Below the pieces are notes generated by a model that did no database searches, had not been told where the DNA came from, and was given only the letters and a program-made list of their open reading frames with translations. From positions 62,001 to 126,000 of the forward strand of contig CALGUG010000056.1 of NCBI GenBank assembly GCA_937902315.1: 64,000 nt of DNA, read 5' to 3'. Source of the DNA: an uncultured Chloroflexales bacterium. Its GTDB lineage: Bacteria > Chloroflexota > Chloroflexia > Chloroflexales > Chloroflexaceae. Below are positions 42,246 through 50,765 of the stretch, in pieces (the first letter of the stretch is position 1; every line of letters begins with the position of its first letter). Made by a program: the position numbers and the translations under genes.

Positions 42246-43841
42246 GTGGAACAAGCACAATCTTCTTCTCTGCCAGAGACCAAGGCATCGTTTTCTGCCA
42301 AACTCGCCATGGGTGGTCTCGCCCTCGTGCTCTTCTTAGTCTCACTCGATCAAACCATCGTTGGTACAGCAATGCCGCGCATCATCGCCGAGCTGAACGG
42401 CTTCGAGTTGTATGCTTGGGTAACAACCGCCTATTTGCTTTTTGAAACAGCGGTTATTCCCATCGTCGGTAAGTTAGGCGATATGTACGGCCGCAAATGG
42501 CTCACCATCATTGGCGTAGCGATCTTTTTGCTCACTAGTGCGCTTTGTGGTGCCTCCCCAAATATGATCTGGTTGATCGTAGCGCGCGGCTTGCAAGGCA
42601 TCGGCGGCGGTATGATCTTTTCTACAACCTTTACGCTGGTTGCCGATATCTACCCCGATTTGAAAGAACGGGCGCGCAATCAAGGTCTACTCTTCTCGGT
42701 TTTTACCCTTTCTAGCGTTATCGGACCTGTCTTAGGCGGTTGGATCACCGACGCTTTTGGTTGGCGTTGGCTGTTCTACATCAATATTCCCTTGGGCCTT
42801 GCCACACTCTTTATCTTAGCCCGTGTGCTGCCCCAAAACCCGCGCCAAGAGAATGCCAAAATCGACTACTGGGGCTCTGTCACCAGCGCTATCGGCGTGA
42901 TCGCACTGCTACTCTCGGTCGAGCTGCTCAACTTCGGCTTTAGCTGGAGCTCGCCTATCGTGGTCGGCGGTTTGGTGGTGGCTATCATTATGCTGAGCCT
43001 GTTCATCTGGATCGAAACGCGCGTCCCAGACCCGATCATTCCCTTGCGGCTCTTCCGCGACCGCACCATCAGCGCCACCACAGCCGTGATGTTCCTCAAC
43101 GGCGTCGCGATGTTCGGCGTATCGCTCTATGCCCCGCTCTACGCTCAAGGCGTGCTAGGCGTCTCGCCGAGCGTCTCGGGCATGCTTATGATCCCGATGG
43201 TCATCACCATGACCGTTATGGGTATCGTGGTCGGGCAACTGATGGCTAAATTCGAAATGGTCAAGCCCTTTATTTTGATCGGCTTGGTTATTCTGACTGT
43301 AGCAGGCTTCCTGCTGCTCACCCTTTCGACCACTTCTAGTCCGTGGCTGCTTGCGTTCTTCCTGTTTGTGGTCGCACTCGGCATGGGCGGCATTATGCCA
43401 GCTACCACTATGGCGATTCAGCTTTCAGTCGACCCGCGCGAGCTCGGCGTTGCAACTGCTGCAACCCAATATGTGCGCTCGATCGGCGCAACCGTCGCTA
43501 CGGCCTTGATCGGCACGGTCGTCACCAATAGCTATCTGAAGGCGCTCTACAACACGGTTTCGAGCGATGTGCCCAGCGAAGCGGTGGAATTGTTGCACAA
43601 CCCCAATGCGCTGATTAACGCAGAGGCACTGACCAACCTTCAGAAGATAGTCGCAACCTTACCCAACGGCAGCCAACTACTCGAAACCCTGCTGGAAACC
43701 ACCCGCATCAGCCTCACCCAAGCCATCCATAGCGGCTTCTGGTTGATGATTATCAGCACGATTATGGCGATCGGCTGCGCGCTCTTTATTCGTAATATCC
43801 GCTTGACGGGTATGCCCATGCCCGGCGGCCCCGGTCACTAG
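42246..43841 (+). CDS. DHA2-family (EmrB/QacA-like) MFS exporter
   Basis: This 531-residue protein has fourteen predicted helices. Motif D1-like LVLFLVSLDQTIVGTAMPRI lies in helix 1. GKLGDMYGRKWL (motif A) is near 78, RGLQGIGGGMIF (motif B) near 115, and SVIGPVLGGWITDAFGWRWLF (motif C) near 158-178, which marks drug:H+ antiporters. A loop of about 60 residues with little hydrophobicity precedes the last helix (AVELLHNPNALINAEALTNL). The start is a GTG at 42246. It exports toxic organic compounds or metabolites in exchange for protons; specificity is unknown. It has its own promoter. Confidence 0.92.
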   Translation: MEQAQSSSLPETKASFSAKLAMGGLALVLFLVSLDQTIVGTAMPRIIAELNGFELYAWVTTAYLLFETAVIPIVGKLGDMYGRKWLTIIGVAIFLLTSALCGASPNMIWLIVARGLQGIGGGMIFSTTFTLVADIYPDLKERARNQGLLFSVFTLSSVIGPVLGGWITDAFGWRWLFYINIPLGLATLFILARVLPQNPRQENAKIDYWGSVTSAIGVIALLLSVELLNFGFSWSSPIVVGGLVVAIIMLSLFIWIETRVPDPIIPLRLFRDRTISATTAVMFLNGVAMFGVSLYAPLYAQGVLGVSPSVSGMLMIPMVITMTVMGIVVGQLMAKFEMVKPFILIGLVILTVAGFLLLTLSTTSSPWLLAFFLFVVALGMGGIMPATTMAIQLSVDPRELGVATAATQYVRSIGATVATALIGTVVTNSYLKALYNTVSSDVPSEAVELLHNPNALINAEALTNLQKIVATLPNGSQLLETLLETTRISLTQAIHSGFWLMIISTIMAIGCALFIRNIRLTGMPMPGGPGH

Positions 43842-43873
43842 GCCTTCACACACACAACTATTCCTGCTAGCCC

Positions 43874-43908
43874 ATACAAGCCACTTCGCTATGCGAGGTG
43901 GCTTGTAT
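43874..43908 (+). terminator. Hairpin after the MFS gene
   Basis: The 16-bp stem ATACAAGCCACTTCGC/GCGAGGTGGCTTGTAT (one T-G pair) with a TAT loop lies 33 nt after the stop. No long T-run follows, so termination strength is uncertain. Confidence 0.55.
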
Positions 43909-43942
43909 CATTACTAAAGCAGATTTTTTGGACGTCGACAGA

Positions 43943-44052
43943 GTTAGTATGCGAGGTTGTGCGCGACAGAGCGCTACCTCGCATACTAACCCTTGTATGG
44001 GAGGGAGGCGCCCTGGTAGCCGTAGGCGGACGCGCCAAGGATCGCATGGCAG
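43943..44052 (-). repeat. 15-bp hairpin plus family A repeat copy 10
   Basis: The hairpin GTTAGTATGCGAGGT/ACCTCGCATACTAAC (43943-43990) has an inner GCGC/GCGC stem. It follows a family-B-like GACGTCGACAGAG, but its stem sequence is unrelated to the other copies. The reverse family A core is at 43999-44052. The remaining 44053-44449 stretch is AT-rich with no ORF I support. Confidence 0.75.
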
Positions 44053-44449
44053 CTTGCGAGCTTTTCCGCCTGCTGATCTGCAAGAAGCTGATTCGGCAGC
44101 AGAATGCGAAGGCATCCTCAAGGCTTTAGCTTTCGTTCTCAAGTGCTCGTCTGAGAACAGCTGCTACGAACGGTTTCCCGTAAAAGACAAGAAGAACAGA
44201 TTTGGCATAGGGATACCGGTTCAAATGTAATATAAACAGAAACTTATCTCGCTTCTGAGCAAAATGTTAGAGTGTTTCAGACAATAAACCCCTAAAATGC
44301 GGTTTCTTTGAACTATACGTAAATTCGTCCGGGCTATAGTCTTTGGCCTTTACATTCTAGAATTTTTATCAATGTTCGATATAAATCATACAAAAATCTT
44401 AAAAAACATAACAATATCGTCATTGCTTATCTATTTTTTCATTTTTATC

Positions 44450-44477
44450 TTGTCAAGCGCCGATCACATGTCATAAT
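44450..44477 (+). promoter_or_regulatory. Promoter of the secreted lamin-tail gene
   Basis: TTGTCA (44450-44455), a 16-bp spacer and CATAAT (44472-44477), 38 bp before the ATG, with AAGGAG as ribosome site. Confidence 0.65.
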
Positions 44478-44515
44478 AGCAGTTACAGGGTTTGGCTTAT
44501 TTTAAGGAGTGACCA

Positions 44516-45544
44516 ATGAAACGTTGGATCAGTGCGGCACTAGTTCTGCTTCTAGCGCCCATTTTCATTCCTACCTCGGTATCTGCACAAGAAGAAGCCT
44601 GTTTTGAAGAGACCGGTTTTTGTATCAGTGGTCGGATTCGCGAGTATTGGGAAGCAAATGGTGGTTTAGGAGTATTTGGTTTACCTATCACGGCACAAAC
44701 AAGTGAAACCATTGAAGATAAGACAGTTGAGGTCCAATGGTTCGAGCGCGTTCGATTGGAACTGCATAGCGACCAAGCTGCGCCCTACGATGTGTTGTTA
44801 GGCCGCTTGGGTGTCGAGCAGCTCCAACTTGAAGGACGTTCGCTCGAGAGCTTCCCTGCGAGTGAAGCTCAAGAAAATTGTCGCTTCTTTAGCGAAACAA
44901 ACCAGAATATCTGCGGTGCCTTCTTAAACGCTTGGCGTAGCTACAGGCTCGAACTCGATTCCGAGGAGGGCAAGAGCGAAGCTGAGAGCCTGGCCCTGTT
45001 TGGTCTGCCGATCAGCCCGGTGATCACCGAAAACATCGAAGGCACCGACTACGAAGTCCAATACTTCGAGCGCGCCCGTTTCGAGCTGCACCCCGAGATC
45101 GGCCCCGACACGGTACTATTCGGTCTTTTGGGACGCGAGGTCTATACCGCGCTGACCACACCAAGCGAGCCGGAGCCTCTGTACGAAGAGCCGGAATATA
45201 TCCCCGAACTTCCGCCAACCTCGTTCTACTACTGCAAAGATGATCCCGATAACTACGACAAAGCGCCTAACTATCCGGTTAAGATCGCCCATATCGACAA
45301 GCGAGCCGAGATCGTGTATTTGCAAAATATGACTGGCCGCCCAGTTGATCTGACCGGCTGGCGCATGTGCAGCTACAAGGGCGATCAAGAGCATCTCGGT
45401 ATCGGCGGCGTGTTAGGCCCGTGGGAGGGACGCGAGTTCCCCAACATTCAGGGCGAAAACATCTGGAGCAACAATAGCACCGACGAAGGTGGCCTTTACA
45501 ACGCCAACGGTCAGCTCGTCAGCTACTGGCCCGATCCAAAATAA
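44516..45544 (+). CDS. Secreted protein with two LGFP-like repeats and a lamin-tail domain
   Basis: This 342-residue protein has a signal peptide ending near VSAQ (residue 24). Two repeats follow (about 30-110 and 125-220). Each has the layout I-x-x-Y-W-x-x-N-G-G-L-x-V-F-G-L-P-I (degenerate in the second), then V-Q-[WY]-F-E-R-x-R-[FL]-E-L-H and a [LF]-L-G-x-L-G end; this motif is common in Chloroflexota exported proteins. The C-terminal 100 residues form a lamin-tail-type immunoglobulin fold (AEIVYLQNMTGRPVDLTGWRM, then LGPWEGREFPN). The role is probably surface adhesion or nucleic-acid/wall binding, but this is not established. It is a single-gene unit with its own promoter and terminator. 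Confidence 0.78.
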   Translation: MKRWISAALVLLLAPIFIPTSVSAQEEACFEETGFCISGRIREYWEANGGLGVFGLPITAQTSETIEDKTVEVQWFERVRLELHSDQAAPYDVLLGRLGVEQLQLEGRSLESFPASEAQENCRFFSETNQNICGAFLNAWRSYRLELDSEEGKSEAESLALFGLPISPVITENIEGTDYEVQYFERARFELHPEIGPDTVLFGLLGREVYTALTTPSEPEPLYEEPEYIPELPPTSFYYCKDDPDNYDKAPNYPVKIAHIDKRAEIVYLQNMTGRPVDLTGWRMCSYKGDQEHLGIGGVLGPWEGREFPNIQGENIWSNNSTDEGGLYNANGQLVSYWPDPK

Positions 45545-45579
45545 GCGCTAAGCCTTCTAGTAGACTAAATCAGCTTAAC

Positions 45580-45617
45580 AAAAGAGCCGCTCCTATTTTC
45601 AGGGAGTGGCTCTTTTG
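45580..45617 (+). terminator. Terminator of the lamin-tail gene
   Basis: The stem AAAAGAGCCGCTCC pairs with GGAGTGGCTCTTTT (one G-T pair) across TATTTTCAG, 36 nt after the stop codon. Confidence 0.85.
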
Positions 45618-45676
45618 GGTTCTAAAAACGGAAAGCAGTTGTATCATTCCGTTTTTGGGCACAGACAGATAACCCT

Positions 45677-45725
45677 TCATTTGATGGGCGAGCTGTTTAT
45701 AGCCGTAGGCGGACGCGCTTAAAGC
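45677..45725 (-). repeat. Family A repeat copy 11
   Basis: The reverse core reads TTTATAGCCGTAGGCGGACG followed by CGCTTAAAGCC. Confidence 0.75.
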
Positions 45726-45783
45726 CTTCTTCTGAGCCAGAAAGCGTCCACGCCATAAGAATGATTAGCGAAGTGGGAAGCTA

Positions 45784-46728
45784 TCAGCCGATCTGAAAAA
45801 CAACGCGCGGGCTGGTGGCTGTATCCCAGACGCTTTCAACCTCGGCGAGGGGAACGGTTCGAGTGGGAATGCTAAAGCCAGCAATGGCAGCAGCCTGCAT
45901 CAAATCGGCGGCCGACTGAATGAAGCGATCGAGCGGAATGCTGCCCATACCGCTGCCCATCAGTTGAATGCCTGTCGCACGCAGGGCGGCGCTGGGCAAG
46001 GTGATGTCTTGGGCGCTCATCGAACCGACATGCACGAAACGAATCGGCAGAGCTTCGGGGGCAGCTTTGGCTGCGGCGATAATGATCCGCTCGGCGCTTG
46101 CGCCCCACAAATAATCAACCACAACATCGATGCCCGTGCGAAACTGCTCTTGTAAGGCTTGCTCAAAGGCATCATCAGTTGCGCCTAAGGGAATAGCTAC
46201 ATCGGCATTCAGAGCCGCTAAAGCTTCGACGTTGCGGCCGGTAGCGATGACTTTCTTCGCCCCCATATGCCTAGCGATCTGTACCGCAAGGCTGCCTGCC
46301 GAACCGGTTGCACCGTTCACAAGCACGGTCTCTCCGGCCTTCAACTGAGCACGCTCCTTGAGGGCCGCCCAAGCCGACATGCCCGGATTAGCGATAGCCG
46401 CAGCCGTCACATCATCGAGGCCATCGGGCAGCATTACACAGTGCGCCAACGCAACAACGCTGCGTTCCGCCATGCCGCCAAAAGGCTCGCGCGGTAACGC
46501 GAAATAGATCCGACGACCATCCTCCAACCTACCAACTCCATCGATACCTACCACAAAGGGGAAGCGCCCAGTGCCGCTATAATGCTTCCCGATCGCTCGC
46601 CCTTTCGTGATCGGGCTGAGCGCCGCCGCCGAAACGGTGACGAGAACCTCATTCGCCCCAAGGACTGGCTCTTCGAAATGGGCGTATAGTGGTGTTTTGC
46701 CGGCTTCGGTTACAATTGCTGCTTTCAT
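45784..46728 (-). CDS. MDR-family quinone oxidoreductase-like protein
   Basis: This 314-residue protein is a zinc-free medium-chain dehydrogenase/reductase of the QOR type. The N-terminal GroES-like fold contains FPFVVGIDGVGRL. The NADPH site reads VLVNGATGSAGSLAVQIARHMGA near 135-157, with a TGR after the second strand. Such enzymes reduce quinones or enones with NADPH. GAGGAGG precedes the ATG. It is divergent from a MarR gene with a shared 79-bp regulatory region, so it is probably the repressor's target, induced by electrophiles or phenolic compounds. Confidence 0.88.
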   Translation of the reverse strand: MKAAIVTEAGKTPLYAHFEEPVLGANEVLVTVSAAALSPITKGRAIGKHYSGTGRFPFVVGIDGVGRLEDGRRIYFALPREPFGGMAERSVVALAHCVMLPDGLDDVTAAAIANPGMSAWAALKERAQLKAGETVLVNGATGSAGSLAVQIARHMGAKKVIATGRNVEALAALNADVAIPLGATDDAFEQALQEQFRTGIDVVVDYLWGASAERIIIAAAKAAPEALPIRFVHVGSMSAQDITLPSAALRATGIQLMGSGMGSIPLDRFIQSAADLMQAAAIAGFSIPTRTVPLAEVESVWDTATSPRVVFQIG

Positions 46729-46759
46729 CAGTAAACCTCCTCAAAGCATTAATCTATTT

Positions 46760-46776
46760 ATGTGTATTATACACAT
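46760..46776. promoter_or_regulatory. MarR-type operator
   Basis: The palindrome ATGTGTATTATACACAT has perfect 8-bp arms around one central base. It overlaps the -10 box of the reductase promoter and lies 32 bp before the marR start. Confidence 0.8.
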
Positions 46777-46795
46777 ATTTTTATTGGAAAGTCAA
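46766..46795 (-). promoter_or_regulatory. Promoter of the quinone oxidoreductase gene
   Basis: On the minus strand TTGACT (46795-46790), an 18-bp spacer and a perfect TATAAT (46771-46766), inside the operator palindrome. Confidence 0.75.
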
Positions 46796-46807
46796 GAGAG
46801 GTAGTCT

Positions 46808-47266
46808 ATGAACGAGAGCATTCGCCAAGTTTACGGTACATTGCTCGATCTGGTTGTCCTTATGAACCAGCCGCAGCGCGACAGTGCCCTGTTGCGAGAA
46901 GCGGGCGTCAATCTCGATCGAGCCTTATTTCCGCTTCTTGTCACTATCGGGCGCAAAGGGCCGATTGGGGTGGTCGAGTTAGCCAACCAAACCGGACGCG
47001 ATTACACGACCGTCAGCCGACAGGTGGCAAAACTCGAAAGCCTAGGTTTGATCGTGCGGCGCCCTTCGGCAGCCGATAAACGGGTCAGCGAAGCCAGCAT
47101 TACCGAGCAAGGCCTAGAGATGACCGCCCGCATCGATGCCGCCCGTGAGCGTATCGCAACGCAGCTTTTTGCAAGCTGGAGCGAGGAGGAGGTTCAGACT
47201 CTGGTGCGCCTGTTGCGCCGCTTCGCAGAGGAGTTTGCGGCCCTACCTACTGCCGAGCAACCCTGA
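46808..47266 (+). CDS. MarR-family transcriptional regulator
   Basis: This 152-residue protein has the MarR winged helix. The recognition segment GPIGVVELANQTGRDYTTVSRQVAKLESLGLI lies at about 51-82 and the wing RRPSAADKRVSEASIT follows. The long C-terminal helix would form the dimer interface. GAGGTAG precedes the ATG. It is divergently arranged with the reductase gene, and a perfect palindrome lies between them. It is likely to repress the reductase, and probably itself, until an aromatic or electrophilic ligand binds. Confidence 0.9.
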   Translation: MNESIRQVYGTLLDLVVLMNQPQRDSALLREAGVNLDRALFPLLVTIGRKGPIGVVELANQTGRDYTTVSRQVAKLESLGLIVRRPSAADKRVSEASITEQGLEMTARIDAARERIATQLFASWSEEEVQTLVRLLRRFAEEFAALPTAEQP

Positions 47267-47321
47267 AGCTCTCAGCACAATTCGGTTGATCAGTCCAGTG
47301 CTCTGGCGGCGAGGTCTTAAG

Positions 47322-47382
47322 CTTCCATTCGGTCCTTAGCGCGTCCGCCTACGGCTATCAACGTCCCGCCCAACAAACGAGG
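47322..47382 (+). repeat. Family A repeat copy 12
   Basis: CTTCCATTCGGTCCTTAGC precedes the core, and the conserved tail GAGGCTTGTAGCTGTG follows. Confidence 0.85.
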
Positions 47383-47423
47383 CTTGTAGCTGTGTGTGCC
47401 GAAAGACCAGCCCAAAGCCCACA

Positions 47424-47583
47424 ATTTATGTCGATTAGTTGCTATCTCGCCTTCGGCAGAGTGGAACTTGACTATTTTTGTTGTGTGACATTTCACGCTG
47501 TCGCGCGAAATGTCACACAACTCTTTCCCTGGCTTTCGTTTTCCTGCACGAAGAGAAAGCAAGGATTTAAACGAATTTGATAT
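47424..47583 (+). repeat. Family B repeat with hairpin and right terminal repeat
   Basis: The body CGCCTTCGGCAGAGTGGAAC leads to the stem TTGTGTGACATTTC (47481-47494) pairing with 47507-47520. The right end CGAATTTGATAT (47572-47583) is a slightly altered terminal repeat. The left terminus is eroded. Confidence 0.75.
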
Positions 47584-47741
47584 GAAGTGGTATTTGCCTG
47601 CGGATAGACGGCGGCGAAAACGGAAGGATCCAAACGAGCTTCGTAGAGCGAACAAAAAGTGAGGGCAGCGCGGCTGCGATTGCTCGCCGCGCTGCCCCAC
47701 ACAATGGAGGAGGCTGTCCTCAGATGTTTCTCAAACCAAAG

Positions 47742-50309
47742 CTACGACTGGGCAGGCACAGATCGGCGAGCCGCTTGCGAATGAGCTGGGGCGTCATTCT
47801 GAGGCAAGCTGAGCGATGTCCCTCGCAATCGCAGGCTATTACTAACCACAAAGACCGACGAGAAGGCCATTGCTCCGGCGGCAAAGATCGGGCTGAGCTG
47901 CCAGCCCAAGAGCGGGTAGAAGACGCCCGCCGCCAAAGGAATGCCGATCACATTGTAGACAAAGGCCCAGAACAAGTTCCAGCGAATGGTCGACATGGTG
48001 CGTTTGCTGAGCAAGATCGCCTGGGCCACGCTGCGCAGATCGCCGCGCAAGAGCGTTACATCGGCGGTCTCCATCGCCACATCGGTGCCGGTGCCCATCG
48101 CGATGCCCACGTCGGCCTGAGCCAGCGCTGGCGCATCGTTGATGCCGTCGCCAACCATAGCCACCTTACGCTGCTCGCTCTGAACGCGCTGCACCTCGGC
48201 GGCCTTCTTGGCTGGCAAAACATCGGACACCACCTGCTGGGCCGAGAGGCCGACCTGAGCGGCGATCGCCTCGGCGGTGCGGCGGTTGTCGCCCGTCAGC
48301 ATCAACACCTGCAAACCTTGTTGCTGCAAGGCAGCGATCGCCTCAGCCGAGCTGGGCTTCACCGGATCAGCGATGCCCAAAACGCCGAGGGCTTGGCCAG
48401 CGCGCGCGACGATAATCGCCGTCTTGGCTTCGCTCTGCAAACGCTCGATCACGCTCTCCAGTTCGCCTAGCTCGATGGCCTGCTCGCGGATCAGGCTGGG
48501 CGATCCGACCACGATCTGCTCGCCATCGACTTCGGCCTGCACGCCTTGGCCGGTCAGCGACTTAAAGCTCTTGGGCTGAGCCAGTTTAAGCTCGCGGCTC
48601 TGGGCGGCGCGCACCACCGCTTCACCCAAGGGGTGCTCTGAGGCGCGCTCGACGCTAGCAGCGATGCGCAACAGCTCGTCTCGCTCGATCTTGCCTTCGC
48701 GCACCACCAGATCGATCACTTCGGGTTTGCCAGCCGTGATGGTTCCGGTTTTGTCGAAGATCACGGTATCGAGGCGGCCTGCGCGCTCCAGTGCCTCGGC
48801 ATTTTTGATCAGAATGCCGTGTTCGGCGGCGGTGCCGGTGCCGACCATAATCGCCGTCGGTGTCGCCAAACCGAGCGCACAGGGACAAGCGATCACCAAA
48901 ACCGAGACGGCGAAGATCATGGCTTGGGTCAGGTCGCCCGTGGCGATCCACCAAGCGATAAAGGTTACCAGCGCGATTCCGATCACAACCGGCACGAAGA
49001 TCGCCGAGACCTGATCGACCAGATTTTGAACGGGCGCTTTCGAACCTTGAGCCATCTGCACCATCTTGACGATCTGAGCCAGCGCGGTCTGTTTGCCAAC
49101 GTGGGTGGCACGGAACTGGAAACTGCCGGTGAGGTTAATAGTGGCACCGGTCACCCGCTCACCCTCATGCTTCTCAACCGGCATACTTTCGCCGGTCAGC
49201 ATACTTTCATCGAGGCTCGACTGGCCACTAGTGATCACGCCATCGACAGGGACTTTCTCGCCTGGGCGCACCACAACAATGTCGCCGACGCGCACTTGAG
49301 CCAAGGGAATATCTTCTTCTTGGCCGTTGCGCAACACACGAGCGGTCTTGGCCTGCATGCCCATCAAGGCACGAATGGCGGCGCTAGTCTGGCCTTTGGC
49401 GCGCGCTTCAAGGAACTTACCGACCAAGATCAAGAGAATGATCACGGCGGCGGTCTCGAAGTAGACATGGCCCGTCAGGCCGAACAGCATCAGCACAATG
49501 CTGTAGAAGTAAGCCGCCGAAGAGCCCAAGGCGATCAGGCTGTCCATATTGGCGGTGCGCGCTTTGAGCGCCTTCCAAGCGTTGATGTAGAAATCGCGAC
49601 CGCTATAGAACTGGACGGGTGTCGCCAACAGCAAGAAGAGCCAGTTCAGATAATCGGCGTAAGCTGGATAGTGGGTGATGATCGTGCCATCGTGCGGCAT
49701 CATAGCTTCGATCGCGGCCCAGTGGGGCGTCAGCATCGGGTTGATCACCCCAAAGTCACGCAACATCGAAAGCAGGAAGAGCGGCACGCCGAACATAATC
49801 GCGACGGTCAGTTTGCGGCGCTTCTCGTCTAGCTCCTGCTGGCGCGCGATCGTCTCGGCGTCTGGGCCATCGAGTTCTTCGTCGTCGCTCGGCTCGATCA
49901 CACCGTAACCCGCTGCCTCAACCGCGTTTCGCAGCGCGCCAAAGTCGGTCACGCCGGGCGCAAACTGCACACTGGCATGCTCGGTCGCCAAATTGACCGT
50001 GGCCGAGATCACGCCATCGACCTTGTTCAGCGCCCGCTCGACGCGCTTCACACACGAGGCACAGGTCATGCCGGTAACGGGAAACTCGATCTGCTCGGAG
50101 ATCACGCCGTAACCGCTCTTCTCGACCGCCTCAACAAGCTGAAGAGGCTGCACCTGTTGAGGGTCGTAGCTAATAGTGGCGTGTTCGTTCGCGAGATTTA
50201 CTTGAGCACTCTCGACACCGTCGACCTTGCTCAGGCCGCGCTCGACGCGACGCGCGCAGGAGGCACAGGTCATACCGGTGATCGGGAGGGTTAATTCTTT
50301 GCTAGCCAT
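47742..50309 (-). CDS. copA: Copper-translocating P1B-type ATPase
   Basis: The start is the ATG at 50309; the 5' extension to 50357 begins with TTG and lacks homology. The 855-residue protein has two N-terminal heavy-metal domains, each with GMTCASC (12-18 and 80-86). P-type hallmarks are complete: TGES, the intramembrane CPC in VIACPCALGLATPTA near 475, the phosphorylated aspartate in FDKTGT near 518, HPLGEA, and GDGINDAPAL. Eight membrane helices are predicted. It pumps Cu(I) out of the cytoplasm. No copper chaperone or CsoR/CueR gene is adjacent. Confidence 0.93.
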   Translation of the reverse strand: MASKELTLPITGMTCASCARRVERGLSKVDGVESAQVNLANEHATISYDPQQVQPLQLVEAVEKSGYGVISEQIEFPVTGMTCASCVKRVERALNKVDGVISATVNLATEHASVQFAPGVTDFGALRNAVEAAGYGVIEPSDDEELDGPDAETIARQQELDEKRRKLTVAIMFGVPLFLLSMLRDFGVINPMLTPHWAAIEAMMPHDGTIITHYPAYADYLNWLFLLLATPVQFYSGRDFYINAWKALKARTANMDSLIALGSSAAYFYSIVLMLFGLTGHVYFETAAVIILLILVGKFLEARAKGQTSAAIRALMGMQAKTARVLRNGQEEDIPLAQVRVGDIVVVRPGEKVPVDGVITSGQSSLDESMLTGESMPVEKHEGERVTGATINLTGSFQFRATHVGKQTALAQIVKMVQMAQGSKAPVQNLVDQVSAIFVPVVIGIALVTFIAWWIATGDLTQAMIFAVSVLVIACPCALGLATPTAIMVGTGTAAEHGILIKNAEALERAGRLDTVIFDKTGTITAGKPEVIDLVVREGKIERDELLRIAASVERASEHPLGEAVVRAAQSRELKLAQPKSFKSLTGQGVQAEVDGEQIVVGSPSLIREQAIELGELESVIERLQSEAKTAIIVARAGQALGVLGIADPVKPSSAEAIAALQQQGLQVLMLTGDNRRTAEAIAAQVGLSAQQVVSDVLPAKKAAEVQRVQSEQRKVAMVGDGINDAPALAQADVGIAMGTGTDVAMETADVTLLRGDLRSVAQAILLSKRTMSTIRWNLFWAFVYNVIGIPLAAGVFYPLLGWQLSPIFAAGAMAFSSVFVVSNSLRLRGTSLSLPQNDAPAHSQAARRSVPAQS

Positions 50310-50374
50310 CGTACACCAACCTTTATATCTCTCTCTCCTGCTATCATAGTACCCCAAAAAAGCAGCACAGCCTA

Positions 50375-50539
50375 TGCGCCAAATCGCCTATACGCCTGCG
50401 ACGGTTTTATTCACCGCACACGTTTTATTCACCACACGAGACACAGAGTCACAGAGTCTTTTTAGAGAGTAGTTTGAGATGTTTGTGTGATTGCTTTAGT
50501 GCTTGAGCATGCTGAAACTGCCGAGCCGTGCCCTTCGAC
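50375..50539. repeat. 165-bp direct repeat, intact unit (uninterrupted IS110 target)
   Basis: The unit begins TGCGCCAAATCGCC and ends GTGCCCTTCGAC. It is repeated in tandem from 50540, where the second copy is split by the IS110 element. It therefore shows the target sequence before insertion (GAGACACAGAGTCACAGAG around 50446-50448). Confidence 0.9.
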
Positions 50540-50613
50540 TGCGCCAAATCGCCTATACGCCTGCGACGGTTTTATTCACCGCACACGTTTTATTCACCAC
50601 ACGAGACACAGAG
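50540..50613. repeat. 165-bp direct repeat, second unit, left part
   Basis: These 74 bp repeat 50375-50448 and end at the insertion point ACACAGAG. Confidence 0.9.
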
Positions 50614-50765
50614 ATACGGTATTGGTTGTCAAGCGGCAAATAGGAACCGTTTCAAACGTCATATCAGAAAACAGAGGGCATAGAAAGAGAAGACCAACAG
50701 TGGTGGCACTTTGAGCACCGTCTCTGGGCCAAACAGTTCGCTTTCATTCCCGTCTCTGAGACAGC

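Noticed and set aside
50375..50613. Direct repeats that might suggest a CRISPR array
   Set aside because: There are only two long tandem units of 165 bp with no short regular spacers and no cas genes; they are a simple duplication.
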